From positions 4,191,452 through 4,255,451 of the forward strand of contig NZ_RBIL01000001.1 in assembly GCF_003633755.1 (NCBI RefSeq): 64,000 nucleotides of DNA. The letters are read 5' to 3'. Both the position numbers and the translations under genes were made by a program. Shown piece after piece: positions 43,938-54,300 of this stretch (position 1 is the stretch's first letter; each line of letters opens with the position of its first letter). The DNA comes from Solirubrobacter pauli (lineage in GTDB: Bacteria; Actinomycetota; Thermoleophilia; Solirubrobacterales; Solirubrobacteraceae). The notes under the pieces were generated by a model that was not told the DNA's origin, searched no databases, and saw only the letters and a program-made list of their open reading frames with translations.

Positions 43938-44708
43938 CTACTCCGTCGCGAGGCGCTCGCTGCGGGACGCCTGCGCCCAGCCCTGACGCACGCGCGAGAG
44001 GAAGATCAGCGTGGCGCAGGCGATGCCGAACGTGATCACGAACGTCAAGAGCGCCACCTGCCACTTGATGGCCGGGTTGATCACGGCCCCCTCAGCCTTG
44101 CCGAGGTCCACGAGGCGGATCTGGTCGGCCTCGGGCGTCTTCTGGGACGCGGCGATCTGCTTGAGGTAGGCGTGCAGCTCGGCGACCGCGGCGTCCGCCA
44201 GGGCCGCGGCGCTGTCGGCCGTCGGCGTCTGCGCGTAGATGTCGAGGATCGGCACCGTCGGGTTGGCGGCGATGTTCAGCCGGTACTGGTCCGTCGTCTT
44301 GACGAGGTCGCCGGCGGACTTGCGGTTGACGTCGTCCGCGCGGCCCTGCGGCAGCTTCGAGGTCAGGGGCGGCTCGATCATCAGCCGCTCGACCGGCACG
44401 TTGGCGCGGCGCGCGATCGCGGACCGCACCGGCCCGGTGGCGAGCACGTTCCCGAGCAGCACGGCGCGGTTCGTCAGGCCCTCGATGCTGTACGTGTCCT
44501 GGCGCAGATCGAGCATGACCGAGGACGGCGTGTCGATCACCACGTGGGTGGTGGCCGTGGCCATCTCGAACGAGCGCGGCGTCAGCGAGAACGGCGACAG
44601 CGAGATCTTCTGCACGCTCGAGATCGAGGCGACGATGGCCAGCAACAGGCTCGCGACGACGCCGAGCCGCATGTGCCACAAGAGCCTGATGCGCTTGCCG
44701 AACGCCAT
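43938..44708 (-). CDS. Chain-length regulator (Wzz/PCP-like) protein
   Basis: This 256-residue protein has a basic N-terminus, a helix at about residues 13-30, an extracytoplasmic domain and a second helix near residues 220-238. The segment VPILDIYAQTPTADSAAALADAAVAELHAYL is typical of the chain-length determinant family, in which LDIY/ARAPTxPxxP precedes a long alpha helix. It is closely related to the N-terminal domain of the fused polymerase at 40961-43090, which suggests duplication. The ATG at 44708 is divergent from a GT2 gene by 88 bases. No cytoplasmic kinase domain is attached. Confidence 0.83.
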   Translation of the reverse strand: MAFGKRIRLLWHMRLGVVASLLLAIVASISSVQKISLSPFSLTPRSFEMATATTHVVIDTPSSVMLDLRQDTYSIEGLTNRAVLLGNVLATGPVRSAIARRANVPVERLMIEPPLTSKLPQGRADDVNRKSAGDLVKTTDQYRLNIAANPTVPILDIYAQTPTADSAAALADAAVAELHAYLKQIAASQKTPEADQIRLVDLGKAEGAVINPAIKWQVALLTFVITFGIACATLIFLSRVRQGWAQASRSERLATE

Positions 44709-44796
44709 TCCTGCCAGAGCAACGGTCCCGGGCGTCCGCTTCTTGCACCGGCGCCCACGGAAGTTCTCCTGTCCGTCGAGCGTTCATCGAGGGACC

Positions 44797-45732
44797 ATGG
44801 AGACCCGGCCCGACCTCAGCATCATCGTCGTGACCTACAACGGCCGCGAGATGGCCTTGACGACGCTGCGCTCGGCGCAGGCCGGTCTCGGCGACATCAC
44901 CGCGGAGTGGTTCGTCGTCGACAACGGCTCCTCGGACGGGACCGCCGACGCGATCGAGCAGGCGTTCCCCGACGTCCGCGTGTTCCGTGAGTCCAACCGC
45001 GGGTTCGCGGCCGGCAACAACGTCGCGCTGCCCCACGCGCGCGGCCGGTACGTCCTGCTGCTCAACCCCGACGTGGAGATCGCCGTGGGGACGCTCGCCG
45101 ACCTCGTGCGCAGCCTGGACGAGCGCCCGCGCGTCGGCGCCGCCAGCGTGATCCAGCAGGGCAGCGACGGGCAGGTGCTGCCGTCGATCCGGCGTTTCCC
45201 GTCGCCGGCGCGCGCGCTCGGCGAGGCGCTCGGCGCGGCCCGGCTGCGTCCGCTGCACCGCCTGCAGGAGCTCGACCTCGACTTCCCCGCCTACCAGCGT
45301 GAGCGCTCCGTCGACTGGCTGGTCGGCGCCTTCCTGGTCGTGCGCGCCGAGGTGGTCGAGGAGGTCGGCCTGATGGACGACGGCTTCTTCCTCTACGCCG
45401 AGGAGACGGACTGGTGCCGGCGGATCGCCGCGCGCGGGTGGGACATCCGCCACCTGCCGACGCTCACGATCACGCACCACGAGGGCGACAACAAGCGGCC
45501 CGAGATGGTCGCGCAGCTCGCGACCTCGCGTCGGCGCTTCATCTACAAGCACTTCGAGAAGCCCGCGGCGGTCGCCATGCACGCCAGCCTGGTGCTCGGC
45601 CACGCGCTTCGCCTCGCGATGCTCGTGCCGATGGCGCCGTTCAAGCCGGGCCTGCGCCCGCGCGTGCGCGCCGAGGCGTTCGGCCTCGCCGTCTTGTGCG
45701 GCACCGCCCAACCGCCCTTCGGGAGCCGTTGA
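44797..45732 (+). CDS. GT2-family glycosyltransferase (rhamnosyltransferase/WbbL-like)
   Basis: The 311-residue GT-A enzyme opens with LSIIVVTYNGREM near residue 7, has the nucleotide-binding DNGSSDGTAD near residues 42-51 and the metal-binding segment LLLNPDVEIAV near residue 86. The acceptor-side motif GAFLVVRAEVVEEVG and the EETDWCRRI loop near residues 205-213 are typical of dTDP-rhamnosyltransferase-like enzymes, though the donor is not proven. The ATG at 44797 follows GAGGGA; the frame is open upstream but gives no domain. A short CCCGC/GCGGG hairpin just after the stop (45733-45748) may be a weak terminator. Confidence 0.9.
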   Translation: METRPDLSIIVVTYNGREMALTTLRSAQAGLGDITAEWFVVDNGSSDGTADAIEQAFPDVRVFRESNRGFAAGNNVALPHARGRYVLLLNPDVEIAVGTLADLVRSLDERPRVGAASVIQQGSDGQVLPSIRRFPSPARALGEALGAARLRPLHRLQELDLDFPAYQRERSVDWLVGAFLVVRAEVVEEVGLMDDGFFLYAEETDWCRRIAARGWDIRHLPTLTITHHEGDNKRPEMVAQLATSRRRFIYKHFEKPAAVAMHASLVLGHALRLAMLVPMAPFKPGLRPRVRAEAFGLAVLCGTAQPPFGSR

Positions 45733-45748
45733 CCCGCGCAAGTGCGGG
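45733..45748 (+). terminator. Weak hairpin after the GT2 gene
   Basis: CCCGC and GCGGG pair around GCAAGT directly after the stop codon. The stem is only 5 bp. Confidence 0.3.
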
Positions 45749-45841
45749 CCGGCTCGCGACGTTGACTTAGCAACGCCTTTCAAGGACAAGGAACTCACTC
45801 CAGATGGACTCGCTCAGCTCGACAACCCGGGGGACCCGCTC

Positions 45842-46843
45842 GTGACCCGCTTCGGCAAGGTGCTCGTGACCGGTGGCGGCGGCGCCATCGGCTCCAACGT
45901 GACGGATGAGCTCGTGATCGCGGGCGCCGAGGAGATCGTCGTCCTCGACAACTTCGTCCGCGGCCGCCGGGAGAACCTCGACTGGGCGCTCGCCAACGGC
46001 CCGGTGCGGCTCGTCGAGGGCGACATCCGCGACAAGGACCTCGTCCACGAGCTGATGGAGGGCGTCGACGTCCTGTTCCATCACGCCGCGATCCGGATCA
46101 CGCAGTGCGCCGAGGAGCCGCGGCTCGCGCTCGAGGTGCTCGTGGACGGCACGTACAACGTGATCGAGGCCGCCGCGGAGAAGAACGTCCGGCGCGTCGT
46201 CGCGTCCTCGTCCGCCTCGGCGTACGGCCTCGCGACGGAGTTCCCGACGCGCGAGGACCACCACCCGTACGCCAACGACACGCTCTACGGCGCGGCGAAG
46301 GTGTTCAACGAGGGCCTGCTGCGCAGCTTCCACGCGATGAAGGGCCTCAACTACGTCGCGCTGCGCTACTTCAACGTGTACGGCCCGCGGATGGACGTCC
46401 ACGGCCTCTACACCGAGGTGCTCGTGCGCTGGATGGAGCGCATCACCGAGGGCAAGCCGCCGCTGATCTTCGGCGACGGGTCCCAGACGATGGACTTCAT
46501 CTACATGGGCGACATCGCGCGGGCCAACATGCTCGCGGCCGAGACCGAGCGCAACGACGTCGTCTACAACGTCGCGACCGGCGTCGAGACGAGCCTGCTC
46601 GAGCTGGCCCAGATGCTGCTCAAGGTCATGGACTCCGACCTCGCGGTCGAGCACGGCCCCGAGCGCGCCGTCAACGGCGTCACCCGCCGCATGGCCGACA
46701 CGAGCCTCGCGCGCGAGGAGCTCGGCTTCGAGGCCGAGGTCCAGCTCGAGGAGGGCCTGACGCGTCTCGTCGAGTGGTGGCGGGCCGAGAAGGACGGCGC
46801 CCCGACGCAGCCGATCAACACGCTGGGGCGGGTCCGGGCCTGA
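45842..46843 (+). CDS. NAD-dependent nucleotide-sugar epimerase/dehydratase (extended SDR)
   Basis: The 333-residue enzyme has the Rossmann motif VTGGGGAIGSNV near residues 9-20, the active-site Ser region SSSASAYG near residues 121-128, the catalytic YGAAK (Tyr-x-x-x-Lys) near residue 149, and RYFNVYGPRMD near residue 178. These place it with UDP-glucose 4-epimerases and GDP/dTDP-sugar dehydratases; the precise reaction is not clear. The GTG at 45842 follows GGGGGA at 7 bases. It shares one stop/start base trio with the next aminotransferase gene (TGATG), which suggests that the aminotransferase uses its product. Confidence 0.9.
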   Translation: MTRFGKVLVTGGGGAIGSNVTDELVIAGAEEIVVLDNFVRGRRENLDWALANGPVRLVEGDIRDKDLVHELMEGVDVLFHHAAIRITQCAEEPRLALEVLVDGTYNVIEAAAEKNVRRVVASSSASAYGLATEFPTREDHHPYANDTLYGAAKVFNEGLLRSFHAMKGLNYVALRYFNVYGPRMDVHGLYTEVLVRWMERITEGKPPLIFGDGSQTMDFIYMGDIARANMLAAETERNDVVYNVATGVETSLLELAQMLLKVMDSDLAVEHGPERAVNGVTRRMADTSLAREELGFEAEVQLEEGLTRLVEWWRAEKDGAPTQPINTLGRVRA

Positions 46844-47979
46844 TGCAGGTTCCCTTCAGCAAGCCGTTCCTGCGCGGGCACGAGGGTGCCCGTGTGGCCG
46901 AGACGATCGCGACGGGCTGGGTCTCGCAGGGTCCGCGCGTGCGGGAGTTCGAGACGGCGTTCGCGGAGCGCGTCGGCGCGCTCGACGCGGTGGCGACGAC
47001 CAACTGCACGACGGCGCTGCAGCTCGCGCTCTACGTTCTCGGGGTCGGCCCGGGCGACGAGGTGATCGTGCCCTCGCTGTCGTTCATCGCGACCGCGAAC
47101 TCCGTCTGGCAGAACGGCGCGACGCCGGTCTTCGCCGACGTCGACCCGCGCACCTACAACATCGACCCGCAGGCGATCGAGCCGCTGATCACGAGCCGCA
47201 CGAAGGCGATCATGCCGGTGCACCAGCTCGGCCTCCCGGCCGACATGGACCCGATCCTCGCGCTCGCGGAACGCCACGGGCTCGCGGTCGTCGAGGACGC
47301 CGCCTGCGCCATCGGCGCCGAGTACCGCGGTCGGCGGATCGGCTCGCTGGGCCCGCTGGCGTGCTTCTCCCTGCACCCGCGCAAGGTCATCACGACCGGC
47401 GAGGGCGGGATGATCGCGGTCAACGACCCGGCCATCGCCGCGCGCCTGCGCACGCTGCGCCAGCACGCCATGGACGTCTCGGACCTGGCCCGCCACGGCG
47501 CCAAGGACGTGATCATCGAGTCCTATCCCGAGCGCGGCTGGAACCACCGGATGACCGACATGCAGGCCACGCTCGGCCTGTGCCAGCTCGAGGACCTGGA
47601 GTTCATCCGGGACGAGCGTCGTCGTCTGGCGGACCGCTACACCGCGGCGCTTGCGGGGATCCCCTCGATCGAGCCGCCGTTCGACCCGGACTACGCCGAC
47701 CGCACCTGGCAGTCGTACGCCGTCCGGCTCGTCGACGGCGCCCCCGACCGGGACACGCTGATGCGCCTGCTGCTGCAGGACGGCGTCCCCACGCGCCGCG
47801 GCGTGATGGCGATCCACGAGGAGGCCGCGTACGCCGACACCCAGGCCGTGCTCCCCGCCACCGAGGACGTCACCCGCAACACGCTCATGCTGCCGCTGTT
47901 CGCCGGCCTGACGGACGCGGAGCAGGACCACGTGATCGAGCGGCTCGCCGCGCACGTGGCCGCAGCCGTCGCGGCGTGA
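46843..47979 (+). CDS. DegT/DnrJ/EryC1/StrS-family sugar aminotransferase
   Basis: This 378-residue PLP enzyme aminates a keto-sugar nucleotide. Lys181 in LHPRKVITTGEGG binds PLP, and NCTTALQLALY near residue 53, PSLSFIATAN near residue 80 and EDAACAIGAEY near residue 150 are family marks. The RKVITTGEGG form is typical of enzymes making 4-amino sugars, but that is a tendency rather than proof. It begins within the stop of the epimerase gene and its stop overlaps a GT4 gene (GTGA), so sugar synthesis and transfer are coupled. A formyltransferase at 58614 could act on its product. Confidence 0.92.
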   Translation: MQVPFSKPFLRGHEGARVAETIATGWVSQGPRVREFETAFAERVGALDAVATTNCTTALQLALYVLGVGPGDEVIVPSLSFIATANSVWQNGATPVFADVDPRTYNIDPQAIEPLITSRTKAIMPVHQLGLPADMDPILALAERHGLAVVEDAACAIGAEYRGRRIGSLGPLACFSLHPRKVITTGEGGMIAVNDPAIAARLRTLRQHAMDVSDLARHGAKDVIIESYPERGWNHRMTDMQATLGLCQLEDLEFIRDERRRLADRYTAALAGIPSIEPPFDPDYADRTWQSYAVRLVDGAPDRDTLMRLLLQDGVPTRRGVMAIHEEAAYADTQAVLPATEDVTRNTLMLPLFAGLTDAEQDHVIERLAAHVAAAVAA

Positions 47980-49064
47980 GCCCGAACGCGGACGAGCGTC
48001 TGCGCTCCGCGGCGCGCCGTGTGGCGCGCCGCGCCGGGGCGCTGCTCGACCGGCGTTCCGGCGTGGTGCAGGCGAACGTCCCGCGGCTGCGGCTCGCGGC
48101 GACGGCGCCGGCGACGCCGACGGTCTGGATGATCACGCCCGACTGGAACAAGCCGTCGGGCGGCATCCGCAAGCAGTACCACGCCGTCGACGTCCTCAAC
48201 GCCGCGGGCCATCCCGCGGCCGTGGTGCACGAGCGGCGCGGCTTCCGCTGCAGCTGGTTCGAGCACGCGACGACGATCGTCGCGGCTGCCGACGTGGAGC
48301 TCGGCCCGCGCGACGTCATCGTCGTCCCGGAGATCTACTGGCCGTCGATCCGCCGGCTTCCGCGCGGGATCCGGCAGGTCATCTACAACCAGAACGCGTA
48401 CCTGACGCTGGACGCGTTGGCCGCCGCCGGGCCGGCCGCGGCCGCGGCGTACGTCGGCAACCCGGATCTGGGCCTGGTCGCGGTCGTCTCGGACGAGAAC
48501 GCCGAGGTGCTGTCCCACGCGTTCCCGGACGTGCCGATCGCGCGCGTCCGCCACAGCATCGACGAGGCGCTCCATCACCCCGGGGCCGAGGCCCGTCCGC
48601 GCCGGATCGCCTACATGCCGCGCCGGCGTGGGGAGGAGGCTCGGCAGGTGCTGGAGCTGCTGCGCCTGCGCGGTGCCCTGCAGGGGTGGGAGGTCGTCCC
48701 GATCGAGGGCCGGTCGGAGACCGAGGTCGCCGAGCTCCTGCGCACCTGCCGCATCTTCCTGAGCCTCAGCGAGCGCGAGGGCTTCGGGCTCCCGCCCTGC
48801 GAGGCGATCGCGTGCGGGTGCCTCGTCGTCGGCTTCGACGGGTTCGCCGGCCGCGAGTTCTTCCAGCCGCCGTTCGCCCGCAGCGTCGAGAACGGCGACG
48901 TGCTCGCGCTCGCCCGCGCGCTGGAGGCGCTGATGGTCGAGACCGAGTCCGACCCCGCGGCCGCGCGCGCCCACGCCGAAGCGGGCGTGCGGTTCGTGCG
49001 CGAGCGCTACTCGGCCGAGGCCGAGCGCCAGGACCTGGTGGCGGCGTTCGCGCCGCCCGCCTGA
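47976..49064 (+). CDS. GT4-like glycosyltransferase
   Basis: The 362-residue protein has a GT-B fold with a basic N-terminus, PDWNKPSGGIRKQYH near residues 54-68 (acceptor-domain glycine loop), and the C-terminal donor-binding motif LSLSEREGFGLPPCEAIACG near residues 263-282, in which the Glu pair spaced by seven residues is intact. This is the usual GT4 signature; donor and acceptor remain unknown. The GTG at 47976 overlaps the preceding aminotransferase stop. It ends 3 bases before a convergent GT2 gene. Confidence 0.88.
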   Translation: MSPNADERLRSAARRVARRAGALLDRRSGVVQANVPRLRLAATAPATPTVWMITPDWNKPSGGIRKQYHAVDVLNAAGHPAAVVHERRGFRCSWFEHATTIVAAADVELGPRDVIVVPEIYWPSIRRLPRGIRQVIYNQNAYLTLDALAAAGPAAAAAYVGNPDLGLVAVVSDENAEVLSHAFPDVPIARVRHSIDEALHHPGAEARPRRIAYMPRRRGEEARQVLELLRLRGALQGWEVVPIEGRSETEVAELLRTCRIFLSLSEREGFGLPPCEAIACGCLVVGFDGFAGREFFQPPFARSVENGDVLALARALEALMVETESDPAAARAHAEAGVRFVRERYSAEAERQDLVAAFAPPA

Positions 49065-49067
49065 TCC

Positions 49068-50237
49068 TCAGCGCGCGAGCTGGCCGCGGCTGCGGTCGTA
49101 GACGCCCGTCCGCTGCCAGCGCCGGTAGCGCAGCTCCCAGCGCAGGCGACGGCGCAGCGCGGCGGCCGCGGCCAACGGGCGCGTGAGCGGCCCGCGCGAC
49201 GCGCTGGCGCGCCGGCGCTGCAGCTGACGCCACTCCGGCAGGCTCGCGGCTCCCGGGTCGACTTCGACCGCGAACGCGGCGAGATCCTCGACCGATTCCT
49301 CCGAGGCGCGGCCCCGGTCCACCATGTGGCACGCCGTGCGCAGCGTGTCGCGCGCGATCGCGCGGCTCGAGAGCCGGCGCAGGGTCTGGGCCTCGGGGAT
49401 CGAGCCGGCCGGACCGGCGAGCAGCACGTCGAACGCCTCGCGCCGCTCGGACAGGTCCTTCAGCAGGTCCACCTTGCGGGCCGAGAGGCTGCTCGAGTGC
49501 TCGCGGTGCCACGCCTGGTCGGCGCCGTCGACGCGGGCCACGTCCGAGAACGCCGCGATCCGCAGCCACATCTCCATGTCGTGCGTGTGCGCGATCGGCA
49601 TCTGGCCGCCGACGCGCGCGACGATCGAGGAGCGCATCACCACCTCGGGCGAGGTGATGACGTTGTAGCCGTCGCGGCAGCGGTCACCGAGCCACTGGCG
49701 GCCGGGCCAGACCGTCCACGAGCGCACGTGCGAGCGGTGGGCCGGCGGTTCGCCTTCGAAGTGGATTGGGTGCCCGTAGACGAGGCCGACGCTCGGGTAG
49801 GCGCGCGCGAGCGCCGTGGCGCGGGCGAGCGACCCCGGCGTCAGCAGGTCGTCGGCGTCGAGCCGGACCACGAACTCGCCCGTCATCCGCTCGAGGCCGT
49901 CGTTGAACGTCGCGACGGGGCCTTGGTTGACCTCGTGCACGAGCACGGTCACCCGCGGATCGCGCGCGGCGAGGCCACGCGCGACGGTCACGCTGTCGTC
50001 GGTCGAGCAGTCGTCGACGACGACGACGTCCACGTCGACGCCGTCCTGGGCGAGCGCGCTGCCCACGGAGTCCGGGAGGTAGCGGGCGTAGTTGAAGCAC
50101 GGGATCACCACCGTCACGCTGGGCCGGTCTCCGGGCTCGAGGCCGCGGACGGCGCGGGTGCGATGCGTGCGCGTGACGGATGACATCCAGCCATCAACGC
50201 TGCGCGCGTCAGGGAACTTGCGCGCCGGGCCCGTCAC
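49068..50237 (-). CDS. GT2-family glycosyltransferase with a C-terminal extension
   Basis: The 389-residue protein contains a GT-A domain with VTVVIPCFNYARYL near residue 41, the nucleotide-binding DDCSTDDSV near residues 75-83 and a metal-binding LDADD near residue 124. A typical acceptor-site AHTHDMEMWLRI follows near residue 218. The last about 130 residues are helical and rich in Arg and Leu, perhaps for membrane or partner contact. The GTG at 50237 opens the frame, but the ATG at 50186 (MSSVTRTH) would remove 17 residues without touching the domain and is an equally good start. It is divergent from the nucleotidyltransferase-like gene. Confidence 0.87.
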   Translation of the reverse strand: MTGPARKFPDARSVDGWMSSVTRTHRTRAVRGLEPGDRPSVTVVIPCFNYARYLPDSVGSALAQDGVDVDVVVVDDCSTDDSVTVARGLAARDPRVTVLVHEVNQGPVATFNDGLERMTGEFVVRLDADDLLTPGSLARATALARAYPSVGLVYGHPIHFEGEPPAHRSHVRSWTVWPGRQWLGDRCRDGYNVITSPEVVMRSSIVARVGGQMPIAHTHDMEMWLRIAAFSDVARVDGADQAWHREHSSSLSARKVDLLKDLSERREAFDVLLAGPAGSIPEAQTLRRLSSRAIARDTLRTACHMVDRGRASEESVEDLAAFAVEVDPGAASLPEWRQLQRRRASASRGPLTRPLAAAAALRRRLRWELRYRRWQRTGVYDRSRGQLAR

Positions 50238-50316
50238 GGGCGTCTCGTCCGAAATTCATACGTAACCGGTCAGGTCCCGACGTGAGTACTGGTGGTTTGT
50301 CCTCGTTACTCGGTAC

Positions 50317-51291
50317 ATGGAGATCGCGAAGGCGCTGCTGATGGTCGGTGGGGCGGGGGAGCACGTTCCCTGGCCGAGTGCGCCGACCCCGAAGGCGCTC
50401 TTCCCGGTCGGCAACCGGCCGATCCTCTTCCGGCACCTGGAGTCGCTGAGCGCCGCCGGCGTGCTGGAGACCGTGATCCTCTCCGACTCCTCGGCCAGCG
50501 TGCCGATCCGCTCCGCGGTCGGTGACGGGCAGCGCTGGGGCATGCGCGTCCGCCACCTCGAGTGGACGCCCGCCGACGGGCTGGCCGGCGCGCTCCGCGT
50601 GGGGCACGAGGACGGCTTCGGCGAGCCCGTGCTGGTGCAGCACGGCGGCTCGTTGGTCCGTGAGCGCATGCATCCGCACATCTCGGCCTTCGCCCGCGAG
50701 CAGCTCGACGCGCTTGCGCTGTACGGCGCGGGCTCGGCGTCGCCGTCGGACCTGGGCTACCTGCTGAGCGCCCGCGCCGTCTCGATCCTGCGCGACGCCG
50801 CCGGGGCCGTGAACCCGCTCGCGGGCGTGCGCGAGCAGGGCGGCCGCGTCCGCGAGCAGCGCGTCGACGCCTGCCTGCCCTCGCACGGCGGCCTCCAGGA
50901 CCTGCTGGAGAGCAACCGCCGCGTGCTCGAGGACCTCGAGTCCTCCGTCGAGCCCGGCTCGCTCGACGCGACCACGATCCAGGGCACCGTCCAGGTCCAT
51001 CCGACCGCGCGCGTCGAGCGCTCGCTCCTGCGCGGGCCGCTGGTGATCGGGCCCGGCGCCGTGATCAGCGACGCGTACATCGGCCCATACACGTCGATCG
51101 GCGCGGGCGTCGTGATGGAGGGCACGGAGATCGAGTACTCGATCGTCCTGCCGGAGGCCGAGCTGCGCTTCGTCGGGGCGCGCCTGGAGTCGAGCGTGAT
51201 CGGCCGCGGCGCGCGGGTCGTCCGGGCGTTCGAGCTGCCCGGGGCGATGCGCATGTCGGTCGGCGACGGGGCCGAGGTCATCCTCCGCTGA
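50317..51291 (+). CDS. Nucleotidyltransferase-like protein with degenerate active site and left-handed beta-helix tail
   Basis: The 324-residue protein has the size and layout of sugar-1-phosphate nucleotidyltransferases: an N-terminal Rossmann-like domain and a C-terminal left-handed beta-helix (about residues 225-320; for example VIGPGAVISDAYIGPYTSIG). The signature loop, normally GGxGTRLxPxT followed by PKxLxPV, reads GGAGEHVPWPSAPTPKALFPV. The catalytic Arg is replaced by His16, although Lys26 of the PK motif is kept. The usual metal-binding GDN after the central strand is also absent (LVQHGGSL instead). Catalysis is therefore doubtful; a regulatory or binding role is possible. The ATG follows no strong ribosome-binding site. 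Confidence 0.82.
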   Translation: MEIAKALLMVGGAGEHVPWPSAPTPKALFPVGNRPILFRHLESLSAAGVLETVILSDSSASVPIRSAVGDGQRWGMRVRHLEWTPADGLAGALRVGHEDGFGEPVLVQHGGSLVRERMHPHISAFAREQLDALALYGAGSASPSDLGYLLSARAVSILRDAAGAVNPLAGVREQGGRVREQRVDACLPSHGGLQDLLESNRRVLEDLESSVEPGSLDATTIQGTVQVHPTARVERSLLRGPLVIGPGAVISDAYIGPYTSIGAGVVMEGTEIEYSIVLPEAELRFVGARLESSVIGRGARVVRAFELPGAMRMSVGDGAEVILR

Positions 51292-51346
51292 CCGCGGTCG
51301 CATCAGAACGAAAAACGGCCCGTTTCTCCATCGTCGCCGCGCGAGT

Positions 51347-51362
51347 TGTCGGTCTTCCGACA
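51347..51362 (+). other. Hairpin in the leader of the second giant gene
   Basis: TGTCGG and CCGACA pair perfectly around TCTT, 12 bases before the ATG at 51375. It may be the terminator of the preceding gene or part of the leader; it lies where a Shine-Dalgarno would be expected and no good one is visible. Confidence 0.4.
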
Positions 51363-51374
51363 CGTTGCTTCCCC

Positions 51375-54300
51375 ATGGAAGCCTCCCGCGGCCTTGTGAC
51401 GTCGACGCTTACCCGGTGCCTCGTGGCCGTCGCCGCCGCCGTGGTGCTGCTCGCTGCGTACTCCACCACCGACGCCCTCGCGGCCTGCGCCAACCCCGTC
51501 GCGTGCGAGAACGCGCTCCAGGGCACGCCGCAGGAGAACTGGTACAACGCCCGCGAGTCGGAGGCGATCCAGGGCTTCGCGACGCAGATGAGCGTCAACA
51601 AGGGCCAGACGATCGACTTCAAGATCAAGTCGGAGCTCGCGAGCTACACGATCGACGTCCTGCGGCTGGGCTACTACGACGGTGACGGCGCGCGCATGAT
51701 GCGCGAGAACCTGCCGCACAACGCCACGGCGACCACGCAGCCGTCGTGCAAGACCTTCGGGACGGGCACCGCGCAGGCCAACACCGGCCTGATCGACTGC
51801 GGCAACTGGGCCGTCACCGCTTCCTGGCAGGTGCCCACCGACGCCGTCTCGGGCGTCTACATCGCCCATCTCGTGGACGCCGAGGGCCGCGGCAGCCGGA
51901 TCATCTTCGTCGTGCGCGACGACGCGCGGTCGTCGGCCGTGGTCGTGCAGACCTCGGACGCCACGTGGCAGGCGTACAACACGTACGGCGGCAACAGCCT
52001 CTACACCTGCTCCGTCGAGTGCCCGGACGGCACGCCGCTCTCGTACAAGGCCGCGTACAAGGTCTCCTACAACCGGCCGCTGATCACCGAGGACCAGTCA
52101 GCGCTGTTCACCGGCGCCGAGTACTCGCTGATCCGCTTCCTCGAGCAGAACGGCTACGACGCCAGCTACATCAGCGGCGTCGACACCGAGGTCCGCGGCA
52201 ACGAGCTGCTCGACCACCGCCTGTTCATCTCCAGCGGCCACGACGAGTACTGGTCCGCGACGCAGCGGACCAACATGGAGCAGGCGCGCGACGCCGGCGT
52301 GAACATGGCGTTCCTCACCGGCAACGAGGGCTTCTGGAAGACGCGCTACGAGCCGAGCGCCGACGGCAGCAACACCCCCGCGCGCACGCTGGTCTCCTAC
52401 AAGGACACGCACTTCCCCGCGCAGGTCGACCCGGTCTCGTGGACCGGCACCTGGCGCGACCCGCGGTACACGCTCGCGGGCGCGGGCGTGACGCCCGAGA
52501 ACGCGCTCACCGGCCAGTCCTTCATCGTCAACTCCGGCACGTCGGAGATCACGGTCCCGTACGCGTTCCGCAACCTGCGGCAGTGGCGCAACACCGACGT
52601 GGCCAACCTGACGCAGTCCACCCAGAGCGTCACGCTCGGCGACGACACGCTCGGCTACGAGTGGGACGAGGACCCCGACAACGGCTTCCGGCCCGCGGGC
52701 GCGTTCCGCTTCTCGGCCACGACCGTCCCGAACGTCGAGGTCTTCACCGACTTCGGCAGCACGACGAAGTTCGGCCAGACCGCGACGCACAACATGACGA
52801 TGTACAAGACCGCGAGCGGCGCGCGGGTCTGGGGCTCGGGCACCGTCCAGTGGGCCTGGGGCCTGAGCGAGTGGAACGGCACGGGCGCGAATCCGGACCG
52901 CAACATGCAGCAGGCGACCGTGAACATCTTCGCCGACATGGACGCGCAGGCGACGACGCGCATCCCGACGCTGTCGGCCGCGACCAAGACCACGGACACC
53001 AGCGCTCCGACCGCGACCGTCTCGGTCGCCAGCACCGTCAGCGACGGCAGCGTGGTCACCATCACGGGTACGGCGACCGACTCCGGCGGCGGCACCGTCG
53101 CCGGCGTCGAGGTCTCCACGGACGGCGGCGCGACGTGGCACCCGGCGACGACGGGCACGACGAGCTGGACGTACCGCTGGGTCGCCCACGGCAGCCCGAC
53201 CTCGACGATCAAGGCGCGCGCCACCGACGACAGCGGCAACATCGGCGCCGCCACCGCGGGCACGAACGTCACCGTCACCTGCCCGTGCTCGATGTGGGGC
53301 ACCAACGTCACGCCCGCCGCCACGTCGGTGGACTCCGGCGACGCCGCTCCGATCGAGGTCGGCGTCAAGTTCCGCGCGAGCGTGCTCGGCACGGTCTCCG
53401 GCATCCGCTTCTACAAGGGCGCCGCGAACACCGGCACGCACGTCGGCAGCCTGTGGGACGCCAACGGCCAGATCCTGGCGAACGCGACCTTCCAGTCCGA
53501 GAGCGCCTCGGGCTGGCAGTCCGTGACGTTCTCCTCGCCGGTCACGATCCAGCCGAACACCACCTACATCGCGTCCTACCACGCGCCCAACGGCCACTAC
53601 TCGGCCACGCGCGACTACTTCTGGCGGATCAACTCGCCGGGCCCGAGCGGCGGCGGCACGTACGGCGCGCCCCCGCTCCAGGCCCTGAAGGCCACCGGCA
53701 CGACGCAGGTCAACGGCGTCTTCGCCTACAGCGGCGGCCCGACCTTCCCCGATCAGAGCTACGCGGCGGCCAACTACTGGGTGGACGTCAGCTTCACGCC
53801 GACGCCGGCGCCCGGCCAGGTGACCAACGTCGTCGCGACCTCCGGCGGCCGCACGTCCGCGAACCTGACGTGGACCCCGCCCGCGAGCGGCGGCACGGTG
53901 TCGTCGTTCAAGATCACGCCGTACATCGGCGCGAACGCCCAGGCGCCGATCACGGTGCCCGCCGACGGCGATTCGCACGCCACGGTGACCGGGCTGACGA
54001 CCGGCACGACCTACACGTTCCGCGTGCAGGCGGTCAACTACAACGGCACCGGCCTGGCCTCGCCCGCGTCGAACGCGGTCACGCCCCTGGTCCCGGTGGC
54101 GCCGGCGTCGCCCTCGGGCGTCGTCGCCCGGCCCGCGACCAAGTCGGCGCTCGTCACGTGGACGCCCGCGGCGACCGACGGTGACAGCGCGATCACCGGG
54201 CAGACCGTGACCCCGTACGACGGCGCCGTCGCCCAGACCCCGATCGCGGTCGGCCCGAGCGCCACCAGCGTGACCGTCCCCGGCCTCACCAACGGCACCG

